Assembly: GCF_000410515.1 (NCBI RefSeq) | Contig: NC_021500.1 | Location: 4,278,001 to 4,342,000 of the forward strand | DNA from: Enterobacter sp. R4-368 | GTDB taxonomy: Bacteria > Pseudomonadota > Gammaproteobacteria > Enterobacterales > Enterobacteriaceae | DNA: 64,000 bases | Direction of reading: 5' to 3' | Part shown: positions 17,731 to 29,708 of the stretch, piece after piece | Position numbering within the stretch: the first letter of the stretch is position 1 | How the letters are laid out: each line of letters begins with the position of its first letter | The notes under the pieces: generated by a model | Seen by the model: the letters and a program-made list of their open reading frames with translations, nothing else | Told to the model about the DNA's origin: nothing | The model's database searches: none | Position numbers and translations under genes: made by a program

Positions 17731-19875
17731 ATGGCTACCATGTCTGACTGGCAAAATGTCGCGAATAAAGAGCTCAGTCGCAAGGGAAAACGCGTTGAAT
17801 CGCTGGTCAAACTGACGCCAGAGGGCATTGCGATTAAGCCTTTATATACTCCTGACGATCTGAACGCGCTGGAAATCACCGGCACGCTACCGGGTCTTCC
17901 TCCTTATACTCGCGGGCCGCGCGCCACAATGTATACCGCCCAACCGTGGACGATACGCCAGTACGCCGGGTTTTCAACGGCCAGGGAGTCGAACGCGTTT
18001 TACCGGCGTAATCTTGCCGCCGGGCAGAAAGGGCTTTCCGTTGCGTTTGATCTGCCAACTCATCGGGGATATGACTCGGATAACCCGCGCGTAGCGGGCG
18101 ACGTAGGAAAAGCGGGTGTCGCTATCGATACTGTGGAAGATATGAAAATACTCTTTGACAATATTCCGCTGGATAAAATGTCGGTATCGATGACGATGAA
18201 TGGTGCGGTTTTACCTATCATGGCGTTTTATATTGTTGCAGCGGAAGAGCAGGGCGTTCCTCCTGAAAAATTAACCGGTACTATTCAGAATGATATTTTA
18301 AAAGAGTATCTCTGCCGCAATACCTATATTTACCCGCCTAAGCCATCGATGCGGATTATTGCCGATATTATTGCCTGGTGCTCTGCCAATATGCCGCAAT
18401 TTAATACGATTAGCATCAGCGGTTACCATATGGGAGAAGCGGGAGCTAACTGTATTCAACAAGTGGCGTTTACCCTCGCGGACGGCATTGAATATATAAA
18501 AGCCGCGCTCTCCGCAGGCTTGAAAATTGATGACTTCGCGCCGCGCCTCTCTTTCTTTTTCGGTATCGGCATGGATCTGTTTATGAATGTCGCCATGCTG
18601 CGCGCAGCCCGCTATCTTTGGAGCGAAGCCGTTAGCGGGTTTGGCGCGACCAATCCGAAATCGCTGGCGCTGCGCACCCATTGCCAGACATCCGGCTGGA
18701 GCCTGACAGAACAGGATCCCTATAACAACATTGTTCGCACCACCATTGAAGCGCTGGCAGCGACGCTCGGCGGCACTCAGTCTCTGCACACCAATGCGTT
18801 TGATGAAGCCCTGGGGCTACCGACAGATTTTTCGGCGCGTATTGCGCGTAACACGCAAATTATCCTGCAGGAAGAGGCGGAAATTTGCCGCACCGTCGAT
18901 CCGCTCGGCGGTTCCTATTATGTCGAATCTCTGACCGATCAAATCATAAAAGAGGCGCGGGCAATCATCCGTCGGATTGATGATGCCGGAGGGATGGCAA
19001 AGGCTATCGAATCGGGCTTGCCAAAACGCATGATCGAGGAGGCTTCCGCACGCGAGCAATCTCTTATCGACCAGGGTAAACGTACCATTGTCGGTGTTAA
19101 TAAATACAAGCTTGATAAAGAAGCCGTTACGCCGGTACTGGAAATCGACAATGTGAAGGTGCGTAACGAGCAAATCGCCGCACTTGAACAGATCCGCGCC
19201 ACACGTGATTCCGCTGCCGTTCACGATGCGCTGGTAGCGCTGACCCATGCCGCCCAACACAACGAAAATCTGCTCGCTGCGGCGATTCATGCCGCACGAT
19301 TGCGTGCGACGCTTGGTGAGATTTCCAGTGCGCTGGAAGCGGCGTTTGACCGCTACCTTGTTCCCAGCCAATGCGTTACGGGGGTGATCACGCAAAGCTA
19401 TCAGCAGGACAGCGAAACGGCGGCGGAATTCGACGCCATCATTACGCAAACACAACACTTTCTTGCTGAGCATGGTCGTCGTCCGCGCATCTTGATTGCG
19501 AAAATGGGGCAGGATGGGCACGATCGGGGGGCAAAAGTCATTGCCAGCGCATATTCCGATGTGGGTTTTGATGTCGATCTCAGCCCTATGTTTTCTACAC
19601 CGCAAGAGATTGCCCGGCTGGCCGTGGAAAATGATGTGCACGTGGTTGGTGCATCGTCGCTGGCGGCAGGTCATAAGACGCTTATTCCTGAATTAATTAA
19701 CGAGCTAAGAAAATATGGTCGTGAGGATATTTGCGTGATTGCGGGCGGCGTGATCCCTCCACAGGATTATGACTTCCTGCGTGAACGTGGCGTGGCAGCG
19801 ATTTATGGCCCAGGTACGCCGATGCTGGAAAGCGTACGCGATGTATTGAAGCGGATTAGTCAGCGCCATGATTAA
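17731..19875 (+). CDS. scpA: Methylmalonyl-CoA mutase ScpA (Sbm)
   Basis: This 714 aa adenosylcobalamin-dependent enzyme converts succinyl-CoA to (R)-methylmalonyl-CoA. It has the N-terminal TIM-barrel catalytic domain (about 30-560) and the C-terminal cobalamin domain with the B12-ligand motif D595-G-H597-D-R-G600. Length and sequence match E. coli Sbm almost throughout. It heads the four-gene operon and overlaps argK by 8 nt. The operon as a whole turns succinate into propionate. In E. coli it lies at a different map position, near serA/argO, so this copy sits in a different context beside the argU island. Confidence 0.97.
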   Translation: MATMSDWQNVANKELSRKGKRVESLVKLTPEGIAIKPLYTPDDLNALEITGTLPGLPPYTRGPRATMYTAQPWTIRQYAGFSTARESNAFYRRNLAAGQKGLSVAFDLPTHRGYDSDNPRVAGDVGKAGVAIDTVEDMKILFDNIPLDKMSVSMTMNGAVLPIMAFYIVAAEEQGVPPEKLTGTIQNDILKEYLCRNTYIYPPKPSMRIIADIIAWCSANMPQFNTISISGYHMGEAGANCIQQVAFTLADGIEYIKAALSAGLKIDDFAPRLSFFFGIGMDLFMNVAMLRAARYLWSEAVSGFGATNPKSLALRTHCQTSGWSLTEQDPYNNIVRTTIEALAATLGGTQSLHTNAFDEALGLPTDFSARIARNTQIILQEEAEICRTVDPLGGSYYVESLTDQIIKEARAIIRRIDDAGGMAKAIESGLPKRMIEEASAREQSLIDQGKRTIVGVNKYKLDKEAVTPVLEIDNVKVRNEQIAALEQIRATRDSAAVHDALVALTHAAQHNENLLAAAIHAARLRATLGEISSALEAAFDRYLVPSQCVTGVITQSYQQDSETAAEFDAIITQTQHFLAEHGRRPRILIAKMGQDGHDRGAKVIASAYSDVGFDVDLSPMFSTPQEIARLAVENDVHVVGASSLAAGHKTLIPELINELRKYGREDICVIAGGVIPPQDYDFLRERGVAAIYGPGTPMLESVRDVLKRISQRHD

Positions 19876-20866
19876 TGAACAAACCCTTGATGAATTTGTT
19901 CGCCGGTTACGCGCGAGTGATCGCGTAGCGCTTGCACAGGCTATGACGCTGGTGGAAAGTCAACTTTCACGGCATCAGAGGCTGAGCCAGCAATTGCTGG
20001 ACACTATTATGCCGGCGACAGGTAGGGCAATACGCATTGGTATCACTGGGACACCCGGAGCCGGGAAAAGTACCTTTCTTAATACCTTTGGCATGATGCT
20101 CGTTGGCCTGGGAAAGCGGGTGGCGGTCATTGCGGTCGATCCCAGCAGTCCACTCAGCGGCGGCAGTTTGCTGGGTGATAAAACCCGTATGACGGAACTG
20201 GCCAGAGCCGATGCGGCGTTTATTCGGCCGGTGCCTTCCGGCGGCGCTACGGGTGGGATCAGCCCGCACGCTGGCGAATTGATACTGCTGTGCGAAGCCG
20301 CCAATTACGATGTGGTGATAGTGGAAACGGTCGGGGTTGGCCAGTCTGAAACGGAGGTCGCAGGCATAGTCGATTGCTTCGTTTCGCTGCAAATCGCTGG
20401 TGGTGGAGATGAGTTGCAAGGCATCAAAAAAGGCATCATGGAAATGGCCGATATCATTGTTATCAACAAAGATGATGGCGACAACCGCGCGGCAGTTGCC
20501 ATCGCCCGGCAAATTTACGACAGCGCGCTTGCTATCGTTCGCCACAAATATCCGCCGTGGCGACCAGCGGTGTTGAGCTGTAGCGCACTGGAAAAGCGCG
20601 GTATAGAGGATGTGTGGCAGGCAATTGTTCATTTCTACGACGTGATGACAAAAAGTGGTTATCTCAAGTTATTGCGCCAGCAGCAGACCGTGACGTGGCT
20701 ACGAAAACAGGTTGAAGAAGAGGCGGTGCGTCAGCTTTATGCCCACCGCGCTTTCTGTGAAGATTTCAACCAAACGCTAGATGAGGTGAAAAATCATCAG
20801 CAAGCACCGCGTACAGGTTTACAGCACATCCGTGAATACCTTCAGCATCACTATTTTGCACGGTAA
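19868..20866 (+). CDS. argK: MeaB-family GTPase, mutase chaperone (ArgK/YgfD)
   Basis: This 332 aa G3E-family GTPase has a Walker A motif ([12 protein letters not shown], residues 58-69), GVGQSETEV and NKDD base-recognition motifs. Such proteins load and protect adenosylcobalamin in methylmalonyl-CoA mutase. E. coli YgfD (also called ArgK from an early misassignment) binds Sbm. The start overlaps the end of scpA, indicating translational coupling. It is followed 12 nt later by scpB. Confidence 0.95.
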   Translation: MINEQTLDEFVRRLRASDRVALAQAMTLVESQLSRHQRLSQQLLDTIMPATGRAIRIGITGTPGAGKSTFLNTFGMMLVGLGKRVAVIAVDPSSPLSGGSLLGDKTRMTELARADAAFIRPVPSGGATGGISPHAGELILLCEAANYDVVIVETVGVGQSETEVAGIVDCFVSLQIAGGGDELQGIKKGIMEMADIIVINKDDGDNRAAVAIARQIYDSALAIVRHKYPPWRPAVLSCSALEKRGIEDVWQAIVHFYDVMTKSGYLKLLRQQQTVTWLRKQVEEEAVRQLYAHRAFCEDFNQTLDEVKNHQQAPRTGLQHIREYLQHHYFAR

Positions 20867-20878
20867 AAAGGAATTGAT

Positions 20879-21664
20879 ATGTCGTATGAGTATGTGGTTG
20901 TAAACATTATTCAAAAAGTGGCTGTCATTGAATTTAATTACGCACGCAAGCTTAACGCGCTCAGTAAAGTATTTATCGATGATTTGATGCGGGCGCTGGA
21001 GGACCTTAACAAGCCGGAGATCCGTTGCGTGATCCTGCGTGCGCCGCACGGTGCGAAAGTCTTCTCCGCCGGGCATGATATCCACGAATTGCCTTCGGGG
21101 CGGCGCGATCCTCTCTCTTATGACGACCCGCTGCGCCAGATCACCCGTATGATCCAAAAATATCCGAAGCCCGTGATCTCCATGGTGGAAGGAAGTGTCT
21201 GGGGAGGGGCGTTTGAAATGATCATGAGTTCCGATTTGATCATTGCCGCCAGCTCTTCAACTTTCTCTATGACGCCCGTTAATCTCGGCGTTCCTTATAA
21301 CCTGGTCGGCATTCATAACCTGACGCGAGACGCCGGGTTCCATATCGTTAAAGAGCTGATTTTCACTGCGGCCCCCATCACGGCGCAGCGGGCGCGGGAA
21401 GTTGGCATTCTGAATCATGTTGTTGACGCCAGCGATCTGGAAGATTTCACCTTGCAGATGGCGCACCAGATCTCGGAAAAAGCACCGCTTGCTATTGCGG
21501 TAATTAAAGAAGAGCTACGCGTGCTTGGTGAAGCACACACCATGAATTCGGATGAGTTTGAGCGTATTCAGGGGATGCGTCGCGCAGTTTATGACAGCCG
21601 GGATTATCAGGAAGGAATGAGCGCGTTTATGGAAAAACGCAAACCGAACTTCCTTGGACGCTAA
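20879..21664 (+). CDS. scpB: Methylmalonyl-CoA decarboxylase ScpB
   Basis: This 261 aa crotonase-fold enzyme decarboxylates methylmalonyl-CoA to propionyl-CoA. The family oxyanion-hole segments are visible (KVFSAGHDIHELPSG and GSVWGGAFEMIMSSDL), as are the active-site residues His in SAGHDI and Glu in GGAFEM. Length equals the E. coli protein. AAAAAGGAA precedes the start. It lies third in the scp operon. Confidence 0.96.
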   Translation: MSYEYVVVNIIQKVAVIEFNYARKLNALSKVFIDDLMRALEDLNKPEIRCVILRAPHGAKVFSAGHDIHELPSGRRDPLSYDDPLRQITRMIQKYPKPVISMVEGSVWGGAFEMIMSSDLIIAASSSTFSMTPVNLGVPYNLVGIHNLTRDAGFHIVKELIFTAAPITAQRAREVGILNHVVDASDLEDFTLQMAHQISEKAPLAIAVIKEELRVLGEAHTMNSDEFERIQGMRRAVYDSRDYQEGMSAFMEKRKPNFLGR

Positions 21665-21679
21665 TTAACGGAGACGATA

Positions 21680-23158
21680 ATGAAACAATCATGGCCCCGG
21701 CTGAGCGCCGACGAAGCGGCAGAACTCATCCACCACGATGACATGGTTGCTTTCAGTGGTTTTACTGCCGCAGGTTCGCCCAAAGCGCTTCCCGCCTCCA
21801 TCGCTCGGCGAGCACGGGAGCTGCATCAAATGCAGCAACCGTTTCAAATCCGTTTGCTCACTGGCGCGTCTATTAGCGCGGCGGCTGATAATGCCTTATC
21901 GGAGGCGGAAGCGGTTAGCTGGCGCGCGCCATATCAATCTGCGGCGGGAATGCGGCAAAAAATTAACCAGGGGCAGGTTAAGTTTGTTGATCTGCATTTG
22001 AGTGAAGTTGCGCAGATGGTGAACTACGGCTTCTTTGGCGAGATTGATATCGCCGTGATCGAAGCCTCGGCGTTGACATCTGATGGCAAAATCTGGCTTT
22101 CCAGTGGGATTGGCAACGCGCCGACCTGGTTGTGCAAAGCAAAAAAAATCATCATTGAGCTTAATCACTACCACAGCCCGCGGGTGGCTGAATTTGCCGA
22201 TATCGCTACGCCCGGCGCACCGCCGTATCGCCACAGTGTCGCTATTTTTAGCGCATTGGACAGGATTGGCTTGCACTATGTGCAGGTGGAACCTCAAAAG
22301 ATTGTGGCGGTGGTGGACACCGAATTACCGGATGCCGGTAACGTGCTGGATGGCGCGAAACCTGTCTGCCAGCAAATTGCCGACAATGTTGTGACGTTCC
22401 TGCTCCATGAAATGGCACAGGGGCGTATTCCGCGCGAATTTCTGCCGTTACAAAGCGGTGTAGGCAATATCAATAATGCCGTGATGGCGCGTCTCGGTAA
22501 AAGCCCGGACATCCCTGCGTTTATGATGTATTCCGAAGTGTTGCAGGAGTCGGTAGCGCATTTACTTGCCGCAGGAAAAATCCTCGGTGTTAGCGCATCC
22601 AGCCTGACCGTTTCCGACAATACGCTGCGCAACATTTACGACAATATGGATTTTTTCGCCGGGCGTATCGTTTTGCGACCACAGGAGATTTCCAATAACC
22701 CGGAAATCATCCGCCGTCTTGGAGTAATAGCGCTGAATGTCGGGCTGGAATTTGATATTTACGGACACGCCAATTCAACGCATGTCGCGGGCGCTAACCT
22801 GATGAATGGTATTGGTGGCAGTGGAGACTTCGAGCGTAATGCCTATTTGTCGGTATTTATGGCTCCCTCGATTGCTAAAGAGGGAAAAATTTCTTCCATT
22901 GTGCCGATGTGCAGCCATGTTGATCACAGCGAGCATAGCGTCAAAGTGATCATTACGGAGCAGGGTTTCGCCGATCTGCGCGGGTTGTCGCCAATTGAGC
23001 GTGCCCGCACCATTATTGATAACTGCGCACACCCACTCTATCGGGATTACCTTCATCATTACCTGGAAACGGCTCCCGGCGGGCATCTTCATCACGATCT
23101 TAGCCGCGTATTCGAATTGCACACGAATTTACTGAACACAGGATCGATGCTCGGCTAA
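21680..23158 (+). CDS. scpC: Propionyl-CoA:succinate CoA-transferase ScpC
   Basis: This 492 aa class I CoA-transferase passes CoA from propionyl-CoA to succinate, closing the cycle and releasing propionate. Conserved segments such as SGFTPAGSPKALP-like SGFTAAGSPKALP (about 27-39), LQSGVGNINNAVMARLG and the GGSGDFERNAYLS stretch agree with the E. coli protein, and the lengths are equal. It follows scpB by 15 nt with a GGAGA site. Its last 30 nt overlap the convergent LysR gene. Confidence 0.96.
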   Translation: MKQSWPRLSADEAAELIHHDDMVAFSGFTAAGSPKALPASIARRARELHQMQQPFQIRLLTGASISAAADNALSEAEAVSWRAPYQSAAGMRQKINQGQVKFVDLHLSEVAQMVNYGFFGEIDIAVIEASALTSDGKIWLSSGIGNAPTWLCKAKKIIIELNHYHSPRVAEFADIATPGAPPYRHSVAIFSALDRIGLHYVQVEPQKIVAVVDTELPDAGNVLDGAKPVCQQIADNVVTFLLHEMAQGRIPREFLPLQSGVGNINNAVMARLGKSPDIPAFMMYSEVLQESVAHLLAAGKILGVSASSLTVSDNTLRNIYDNMDFFAGRIVLRPQEISNNPEIIRRLGVIALNVGLEFDIYGHANSTHVAGANLMNGIGGSGDFERNAYLSVFMAPSIAKEGKISSIVPMCSHVDHSEHSVKVIITEQGFADLRGLSPIERARTIIDNCAHPLYRDYLHHYLETAPGGHLHHDLSRVFELHTNLLNTGSMLG

Positions 23159-24058
23159 ACCGGACGAATCGTCGCGATCGTCATTAATACACTGACAGAC
23201 TTCGGCGGTATGACGATGGTTTTTCAGTGAATAGAGATATTCCTGCATATACATCGGTCCGTTTGGCGCATCGAAATATCGCAGTGTAGTGGGGTTAACC
23301 AGATGCCAGGCGAAATAGGGGATCACGGTAAGAAACTGCCCGCGTTCCACCGCGCTGATTTTCGCCATAAAACTGTAGGCCCGGTAGATAACGGTTGGGT
23401 GGATCCCACAAGGGCGCATGTGAGAATCGAGCATGGCTTCAAAATTCGCGCGGTTCTGAAAACGCATCTGCAACCACGGGAGTTCTCGCAGCAACTCCTG
23501 CGGCTGTTTTTGCTCGTAGCGGCGGGAAACTAAAAAACCCAGACGCAGCGGAGGTAACTCGGTAGCCGTGAGGTTCTCCAGCCCCAGAACACGCGGGGAA
23601 ACCTGCTGGGGAGAAATAATAAAATCAAGCTGGTGGCCAAGCAGGTCGTCAATCACGCCGTTGTCACTGAATTCGATGGCCTGGGTGCTGATATTGTCAT
23701 ATTTATCGCCCAGGCTTAACAGTTGATCGAAAATGATGGTGGGATAGGTATTGTCGACGCCAATAACGATTTTGTGCGAGCGCAGGGCGGAAGAGTGAAG
23801 TTCATTTTCAATTGCCGATAAGCGCTCATAAACCGGGAACAGTTTCTGATAAAGTTCCTGCCCGGCTTTATTCAAACGTATACTGTTATCTTTGCGGGTA
23901 AAGAGCGGATAACCAATCTGTTCTTCCAGCAAGACAATACTTTTGCCAAACGGCGACGCAGTCATGTGTATTTTTTCTGCCGCTCTGGCGATGCTTTTCG
24001 TCTGCGCCAGTAAAATGAAATTGCGCATTCTTTTGGAAATAAAAATAGAGTTGCTCAT
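23129..24058 (-). CDS. LysR-family regulator next to the scp operon
   Basis: This 309 aa protein has an N-terminal winged helix (about 5-65: MRNFILLAQTKSIARAAEKIHMTASPFGKSI) and a C-terminal co-inducer domain. It is convergent with scpC and overlaps it by 30 nt. E. coli has a LysR gene (ygfI) beside its own sbm operon, so control of scp is plausible. The recognition helix has TASPFGKS where most LysR proteins have TQPALS, which is divergent. GAGAGGG precedes the start. The inducer is unknown. Confidence 0.85.
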   Translation of the reverse strand: MSNSIFISKRMRNFILLAQTKSIARAAEKIHMTASPFGKSIVLLEEQIGYPLFTRKDNSIRLNKAGQELYQKLFPVYERLSAIENELHSSALRSHKIVIGVDNTYPTIIFDQLLSLGDKYDNISTQAIEFSDNGVIDDLLGHQLDFIISPQQVSPRVLGLENLTATELPPLRLGFLVSRRYEQKQPQELLRELPWLQMRFQNRANFEAMLDSHMRPCGIHPTVIYRAYSFMAKISAVERGQFLTVIPYFAWHLVNPTTLRYFDAPNGPMYMQEYLYSLKNHRHTAEVCQCINDDRDDSSGLAEHRSCVQ

Positions 24059-24193
24059 CTGAAAATCCCTCTCTGACTAAATAACCGATGCGTATGGCCA
24101 TCCGTGCCATCATTAGCATGCTATTTATTGCTGTCAGCAATGGTATAACACTGCTGTCTGGCTCGAACCAGAGGCATCAATACAGAGTGGAAG

Positions 24194-24220
24194 AAAAGCC
24201 GCAGTTATTTGCGGCTTTTT
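24194..24220 (-). terminator. Terminator of the lipoprotein gene
   Basis: GCCGCA and TGCGGC form a stem flanked by A and T runs five bases past the lipoprotein stop codon. It could also act on the opposite strand. Confidence 0.8.
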
Positions 24221-24224
24221 CAGA

Positions 24225-24902
24225 TTATTTCTTCAACAGTCGTGGCAGCTGGTTTTCCAGCTCAAGCAGACACGCATCCATCATTTTCTGCGTTTCTTGC
24301 GTCACTTTTTGGTAATTATTTGCCCGCCAGTCGGCCAGCGGCGCGGTTTTCGCCGTTGGTGCACATTCCGCTTTTACAAACGTGCTCAACATATTGCCAT
24401 CTTCTGCACGTTTATAGAACAACACGCGGTAGGCCAGATCATAATTACTGTTTCCCGCAGACATATCTGTGTAGACCAGCGACCACTGTGCTGCTGCGAT
24501 ATACAGCGGCTGTTTGTAGACATAATTACCGCCCTGTTTATCGAGCCATTCGCGAATTTTCACTTCGGCTTTTGGGCTTAAATAGCGCGATGTCGGTTCC
24601 GGCATAGAATCTATCGCGTTGCCTTTGTAGCTATTTTTATCAAAGGCATCGCCACTGCCCGCGCCGCCGCCAAGCGCGGCGCTGAGTAACGAAAGCCCCA
24701 TACCGGCGCCAGCATGGGCAGGGCTCACTTCACGCAGTTTTACATCAGGGTAGCGATTGTTATTCATTTCAGGCGGGCTAAAAATGGTGGCAACCTCAAG
24801 CGTTGTACCGTTGGTGGCCTTTACCGGGTGCGTACTGGTTCCCGCACATCCGGCCAGCAGGGCGACAGAGAGTGCACTGAGCGCTAATGCTTTAATTTTC
24901 AC
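24225..24902 (-). CDS. Hypothetical lipoprotein
   Basis: This 225 aa protein has a lipoprotein signal peptide with lipobox LLAGC (Cys19), so it should be anchored in the inner or outer membrane facing the periplasm. The residue after Cys is Ala, which does not signal inner-membrane retention. A Gly/Ala-rich segment (about 66-82) and three further Cys are present. The start is GTG at 24902 behind AAGAAGG. I do not recognise a characterised family. It is a single-gene unit with its own terminator. Confidence 0.85.
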   Translation of the reverse strand: MKIKALALSALSVALLAGCAGTSTHPVKATNGTTLEVATIFSPPEMNNNRYPDVKLREVSPAHAGAGMGLSLLSAALGGGAGSGDAFDKNSYKGNAIDSMPEPTSRYLSPKAEVKIREWLDKQGGNYVYKQPLYIAAAQWSLVYTDMSAGNSNYDLAYRVLFYKRAEDGNMLSTFVKAECAPTAKTAPLADWRANNYQKVTQETQKMMDACLLELENQLPRLLKK

Positions 24903-25110
24903 TTTTTTTCCTTCTTTTTTCTGTTTACAACGTTTTATCCGGCGGAGCGGTTCTTTCAGTGAACACGCCGGTAGCCTGACTTTGAGCAGAAAGTGGTTAA
25001 TAAAGATAACGGTCTGATTTAAATAAGCTTTAGCGGGGATTTAGCACTGAATTTTCATCTTTATTGGTGCAAATCAAGGAATCTATGAGTGCTTTCGTGT
25101 GGGGAAGATC

Positions 25111-25536
25111 ATGGCAAATTACGTGGTCAGCGTTTCAGACCAGGCTGTCGCGGCAAATTTTTTTCCGGTGGAACAAGGCCTGAATGCTTTTAATGATGAG
25201 ATCACCGGTATCAGCGATCGTAAGCCTTTGAGCGTATTGGTTAAAGATGCGAATACTGGTGAAGTGATTGGCGGGATGATTGGTCGTACGTCACTGGGAC
25301 TGCTGTTTATTGATCTGGTTTATCTTCCGCCAGTACTTCGTGGGCAGCGTTTAGGCGAAACACTACTACGGCAGTTCGAAGAGGAAGGGAGAAAGCGCGG
25401 CTGTATCTCTGGTTTTCTTTACACCATCAGTTTCCAGGCCCCTGAGTTTTATAAAAAAAATGGTTGGCAAGAGTTTGGCCGGATTGATTGCCTGCCTGAG
25501 GGAACCAGCCGGATTTTTTTGCGCAAACAGCTTTAA
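25111..25536 (+). CDS. GNAT-family N-acetyltransferase
   Basis: This 141 aa protein has the acetyl-CoA binding motif VYLPPVLRGQRLGETLLRQFEEEGR (about 72-96; the core is RGQRLG) and the following beta-strand and YKKNGWQEFGR near the C-terminus. It would acetylate a small molecule or protein amine. I used ATG 25111 because GGGGAAG lies 5-7 nt upstream; an earlier in-frame start exists at 25099. Substrate unknown. Confidence 0.88.
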   Translation: MANYVVSVSDQAVAANFFPVEQGLNAFNDEITGISDRKPLSVLVKDANTGEVIGGMIGRTSLGLLFIDLVYLPPVLRGQRLGETLLRQFEEEGRKRGCISGFLYTISFQAPEFYKKNGWQEFGRIDCLPEGTSRIFLRKQL

Positions 25537-25565
25537 GAAGCTCAGCGGAGCCGCCTTTCCGTCAT

Positions 25566-25590
25566 CACGGGCATTTGCTGAATGCCCGTG
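25566..25590. terminator. Inverted repeat after the GNAT gene
   Basis: CACGGGCATT and AATGCCCGTG form a perfect 10-bp stem around TGCTG, 30 nt past the stop codon. There is no T-run, so termination would be inefficient or Rho-assisted. Confidence 0.5.
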
Positions 25591-25817
25591 CAATTACCCT
25601 CACACTCATGCAGGTTTGTACAAACTCTGCTCGTATGTTCCGCTTTAGGTCTATTTATTAAGAAAACATTAGTTTGCGTTTTATTTAAGTATTGTTTTTG
25701 GGATACGGGTAACAAATTTTTATTAAGTATCATTGAAATGTTTGTGGCAAAGTTTCATGTAAAATGTATTATTGATTATGGGTGCTACAGTAAATTCTTA
25801 TATTCTTTTGTGACGCA

Positions 25818-26354
25818 ATGAATAAATCTTATATTTCTGAACTGCAAAAGATGTCTCTGGTATTATTTTTAGCGAACAGGGGCGTCTGCAATATATTCGC
25901 TGATAATGAAGGAGATAAGCATACTTACAGCAGCTCTCCTTTCACAAAAGCGTGGTTTTTGGATCATACTCACCGGATACACGTCCGTCATTTTGGCCGC
26001 ATATGGCGGCTGCTAAAAAAGCGTGACAAGGAGGCGACAAGCCGCACAGCACTTGAAGCCTACTCGCTTTATGTCAGTGACTGCCTGCTGGAGTTACAGT
26101 CTGCTCCGGTGTTGACGCTGGTTCAGGGCTGGGTGTTAATCGAGGCTTATGAGAAGTGTCTGGCCTGTAGTGATGGGTGCGAACCTGCATGCTGTTTTGG
26201 CGAGCAATCCGCGCCTTCTTTACTGGAAAAATATATATATCAGTTGTGTTTCGAACCTGATTTGCAATTAGAGTCCGGTTTATTAAAGCAAGCCTGTTTA
26301 GCGAGTCGGAATAATTCTTGTTTATTAAATAAAACGCAACAGCTTAGTGATTAA
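25818..26354 (+). CDS. Hypothetical protein with a Cys cluster
   Basis: This 178 aa protein is not recognised. A cluster of Cys (CLACSDGCEPACCF, about 113-126) could bind metal or form disulfides, and two more Cys lie near the C-terminus. No signal peptide is evident; a short hydrophobic stretch occurs at residues 13-20. Base composition is more AT-rich than the neighbours, and no convincing Shine-Dalgarno is visible. These features suggest horizontal gain or a poorly expressed orphan. The intact length argues that it is a real gene. Confidence 0.6.
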   Translation: MNKSYISELQKMSLVLFLANRGVCNIFADNEGDKHTYSSSPFTKAWFLDHTHRIHVRHFGRIWRLLKKRDKEATSRTALEAYSLYVSDCLLELQSAPVLTLVQGWVLIEAYEKCLACSDGCEPACCFGEQSAPSLLEKYIYQLCFEPDLQLESGLLKQACLASRNNSCLLNKTQQLSD

Positions 26355-26511
26355 TTCTTGATGGCCTTTATATAGATAAAGGATTTAAATTCAACATTCT
26401 TTTACTCTGCTGTATGTCAATGTTCCCGGTAAAATATTTCCGCCCGTCGCAAAAAATACATGTATAACTCTGCAAGGGATTGCACGGTTATCGGGGCACT
26501 GATCACACATC

Positions 26512-26527
26512 CATGATTATCATCACA
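26512..26527 (+). promoter_or_regulatory. Probable CRP site of the bgl operon
   Basis: CATGA-N6-TCACA (26512-26527) matches the CRP consensus TGTGA-N6-TCACA at 8 of 10 positions. Its centre lies about 61 nt before the predicted start of transcription, the classic class I activation position. E. coli bgl is also CRP dependent. Confidence 0.55.
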
Positions 26528-26544
26528 GTTCCCGTTTTGAAGGC

Positions 26545-26573
26545 TTGAGCCGCCTCGTCTGATTCGTTATAAG
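26545..26573 (+). promoter_or_regulatory. Promoter of the bgl operon
   Basis: TTGAGC (26545-26550) and TATAAG (26568-26573) are spaced by exactly 17 nt. Transcription would start about 26580, right at the first antiterminator element. Confidence 0.75.
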
Positions 26574-26580
26574 GGTTCCC

Positions 26581-26660
26581 GGGACGTAATCAGTAGAGAA
26601 CTGAGCGAAACCTGATTCCATTGTTGCCTTGCGTGGCGGCAATGGAGTCAGGTTTTTTTT
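26581..26660 (+). terminator. RAT antiterminator and terminator 1 (before bglG)
   Basis: The first element begins GGACGTAAT and ends GCGAAACCTG (26581-26614). It overlaps a long terminator stem, CCTGATTCCATTG with CAATGGAGTCAGG, followed by T9. Binding of phosphorylation-controlled BglG to the RAT would prevent the terminator from forming. Two further elements with the same GGACGT and GCGARACCTG ends occur at 29547 and 31690. Confidence 0.88.
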
Positions 26661-26722
26661 TGCTTTTTATCCGGGCGCACGCTTTTGGAAAAACATCAGG
26701 ATTAAACAGTGAGAAAGCTGAA

Positions 26723-28979
<2,257 letters not shown>

Positions 28980-28992
28980 TGTGAGCGCAAGA

Positions 28993-29025
28993 GATGCCGG
29001 ATGTGGCTTACGCCCATCCGGCATT
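28993..29025. repeat. REP element downstream of bglB
   Basis: GATGCCGGAT and ATCCGGCATT form a palindrome around GTGGCTTACGCCC, the standard enterobacterial REP form. The rest of the 570-nt gap up to the second RAT has no supported gene. Confidence 0.7.
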
Positions 29026-29546
29026 TGTCGTTTATGACGTCCCGCTGACAATCGCGCAGCGCCAGGCGAAAAGGGACGGCAAGCCGCCATTCTGCACCTG
29101 CTAAATGATGTGGAACGGCGTAGCGGTTTTTGGTTTTTTGTTTATGGTGCGGTAACGCTGGCATCGGGTAAGTCGCTTTGCCCGGGTGTCAGTTGCGGGG
29201 CGAAATAGATCCCCGTGCTGGCCGTACCAGGGGAGAGCGCCAGTAACATGCTTAATCGCGTTTTTGTAAGTGACCTGTTTTTTCCCCTCTTAAAAATCTG
29301 CTTCCCGTCGCTCCGCCAGGCAACAGAAAGCAGGTTTCGCCAAAGGTGATGTAGCATGCTGTGGGCATGATTATAAAAAGAGTCGTTCAGCCAGGCCGCC
29401 CATAATAGTGATAAATGTTACCGGGGGGCTGTATTTGCCTGCCTGCTCAATTCCATGGCAACGCTATTTGCGTGATGATTTTCACAAATTGGTTATTTGC
29501 GGTGGTAATTGCCTGCGCGGCTTGTTAGAAAGAGGGCGTTAGTTAA

Positions 29547-29624
29547 GGACGTCACCAGAGAAATTCTGGGCGAGACCTGGATAAAGCAGTGTGTTTACAC
29601 ACTATTTTATCCAGGTTTTTTTTT
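29547..29624 (+). terminator. RAT antiterminator and terminator 2 (before bglF)
   Basis: GGACGTCACC...GGGCGAGACCTGG (29547-29579) shares its ends with the first RAT. It overlaps a terminator stem CCTGGATAAA with TTTATCCAGG, followed by T9. It places the permease under a second BglG checkpoint. Confidence 0.88.
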
Positions 29625-29708
29625 GCTTTTTTCCAGCTGGCCAGCGGATACAGGCAACACCAGGGTGTCCTGATTATTACTGTCGTTTGTGAAACGGGAA
29701 GTCTCATT

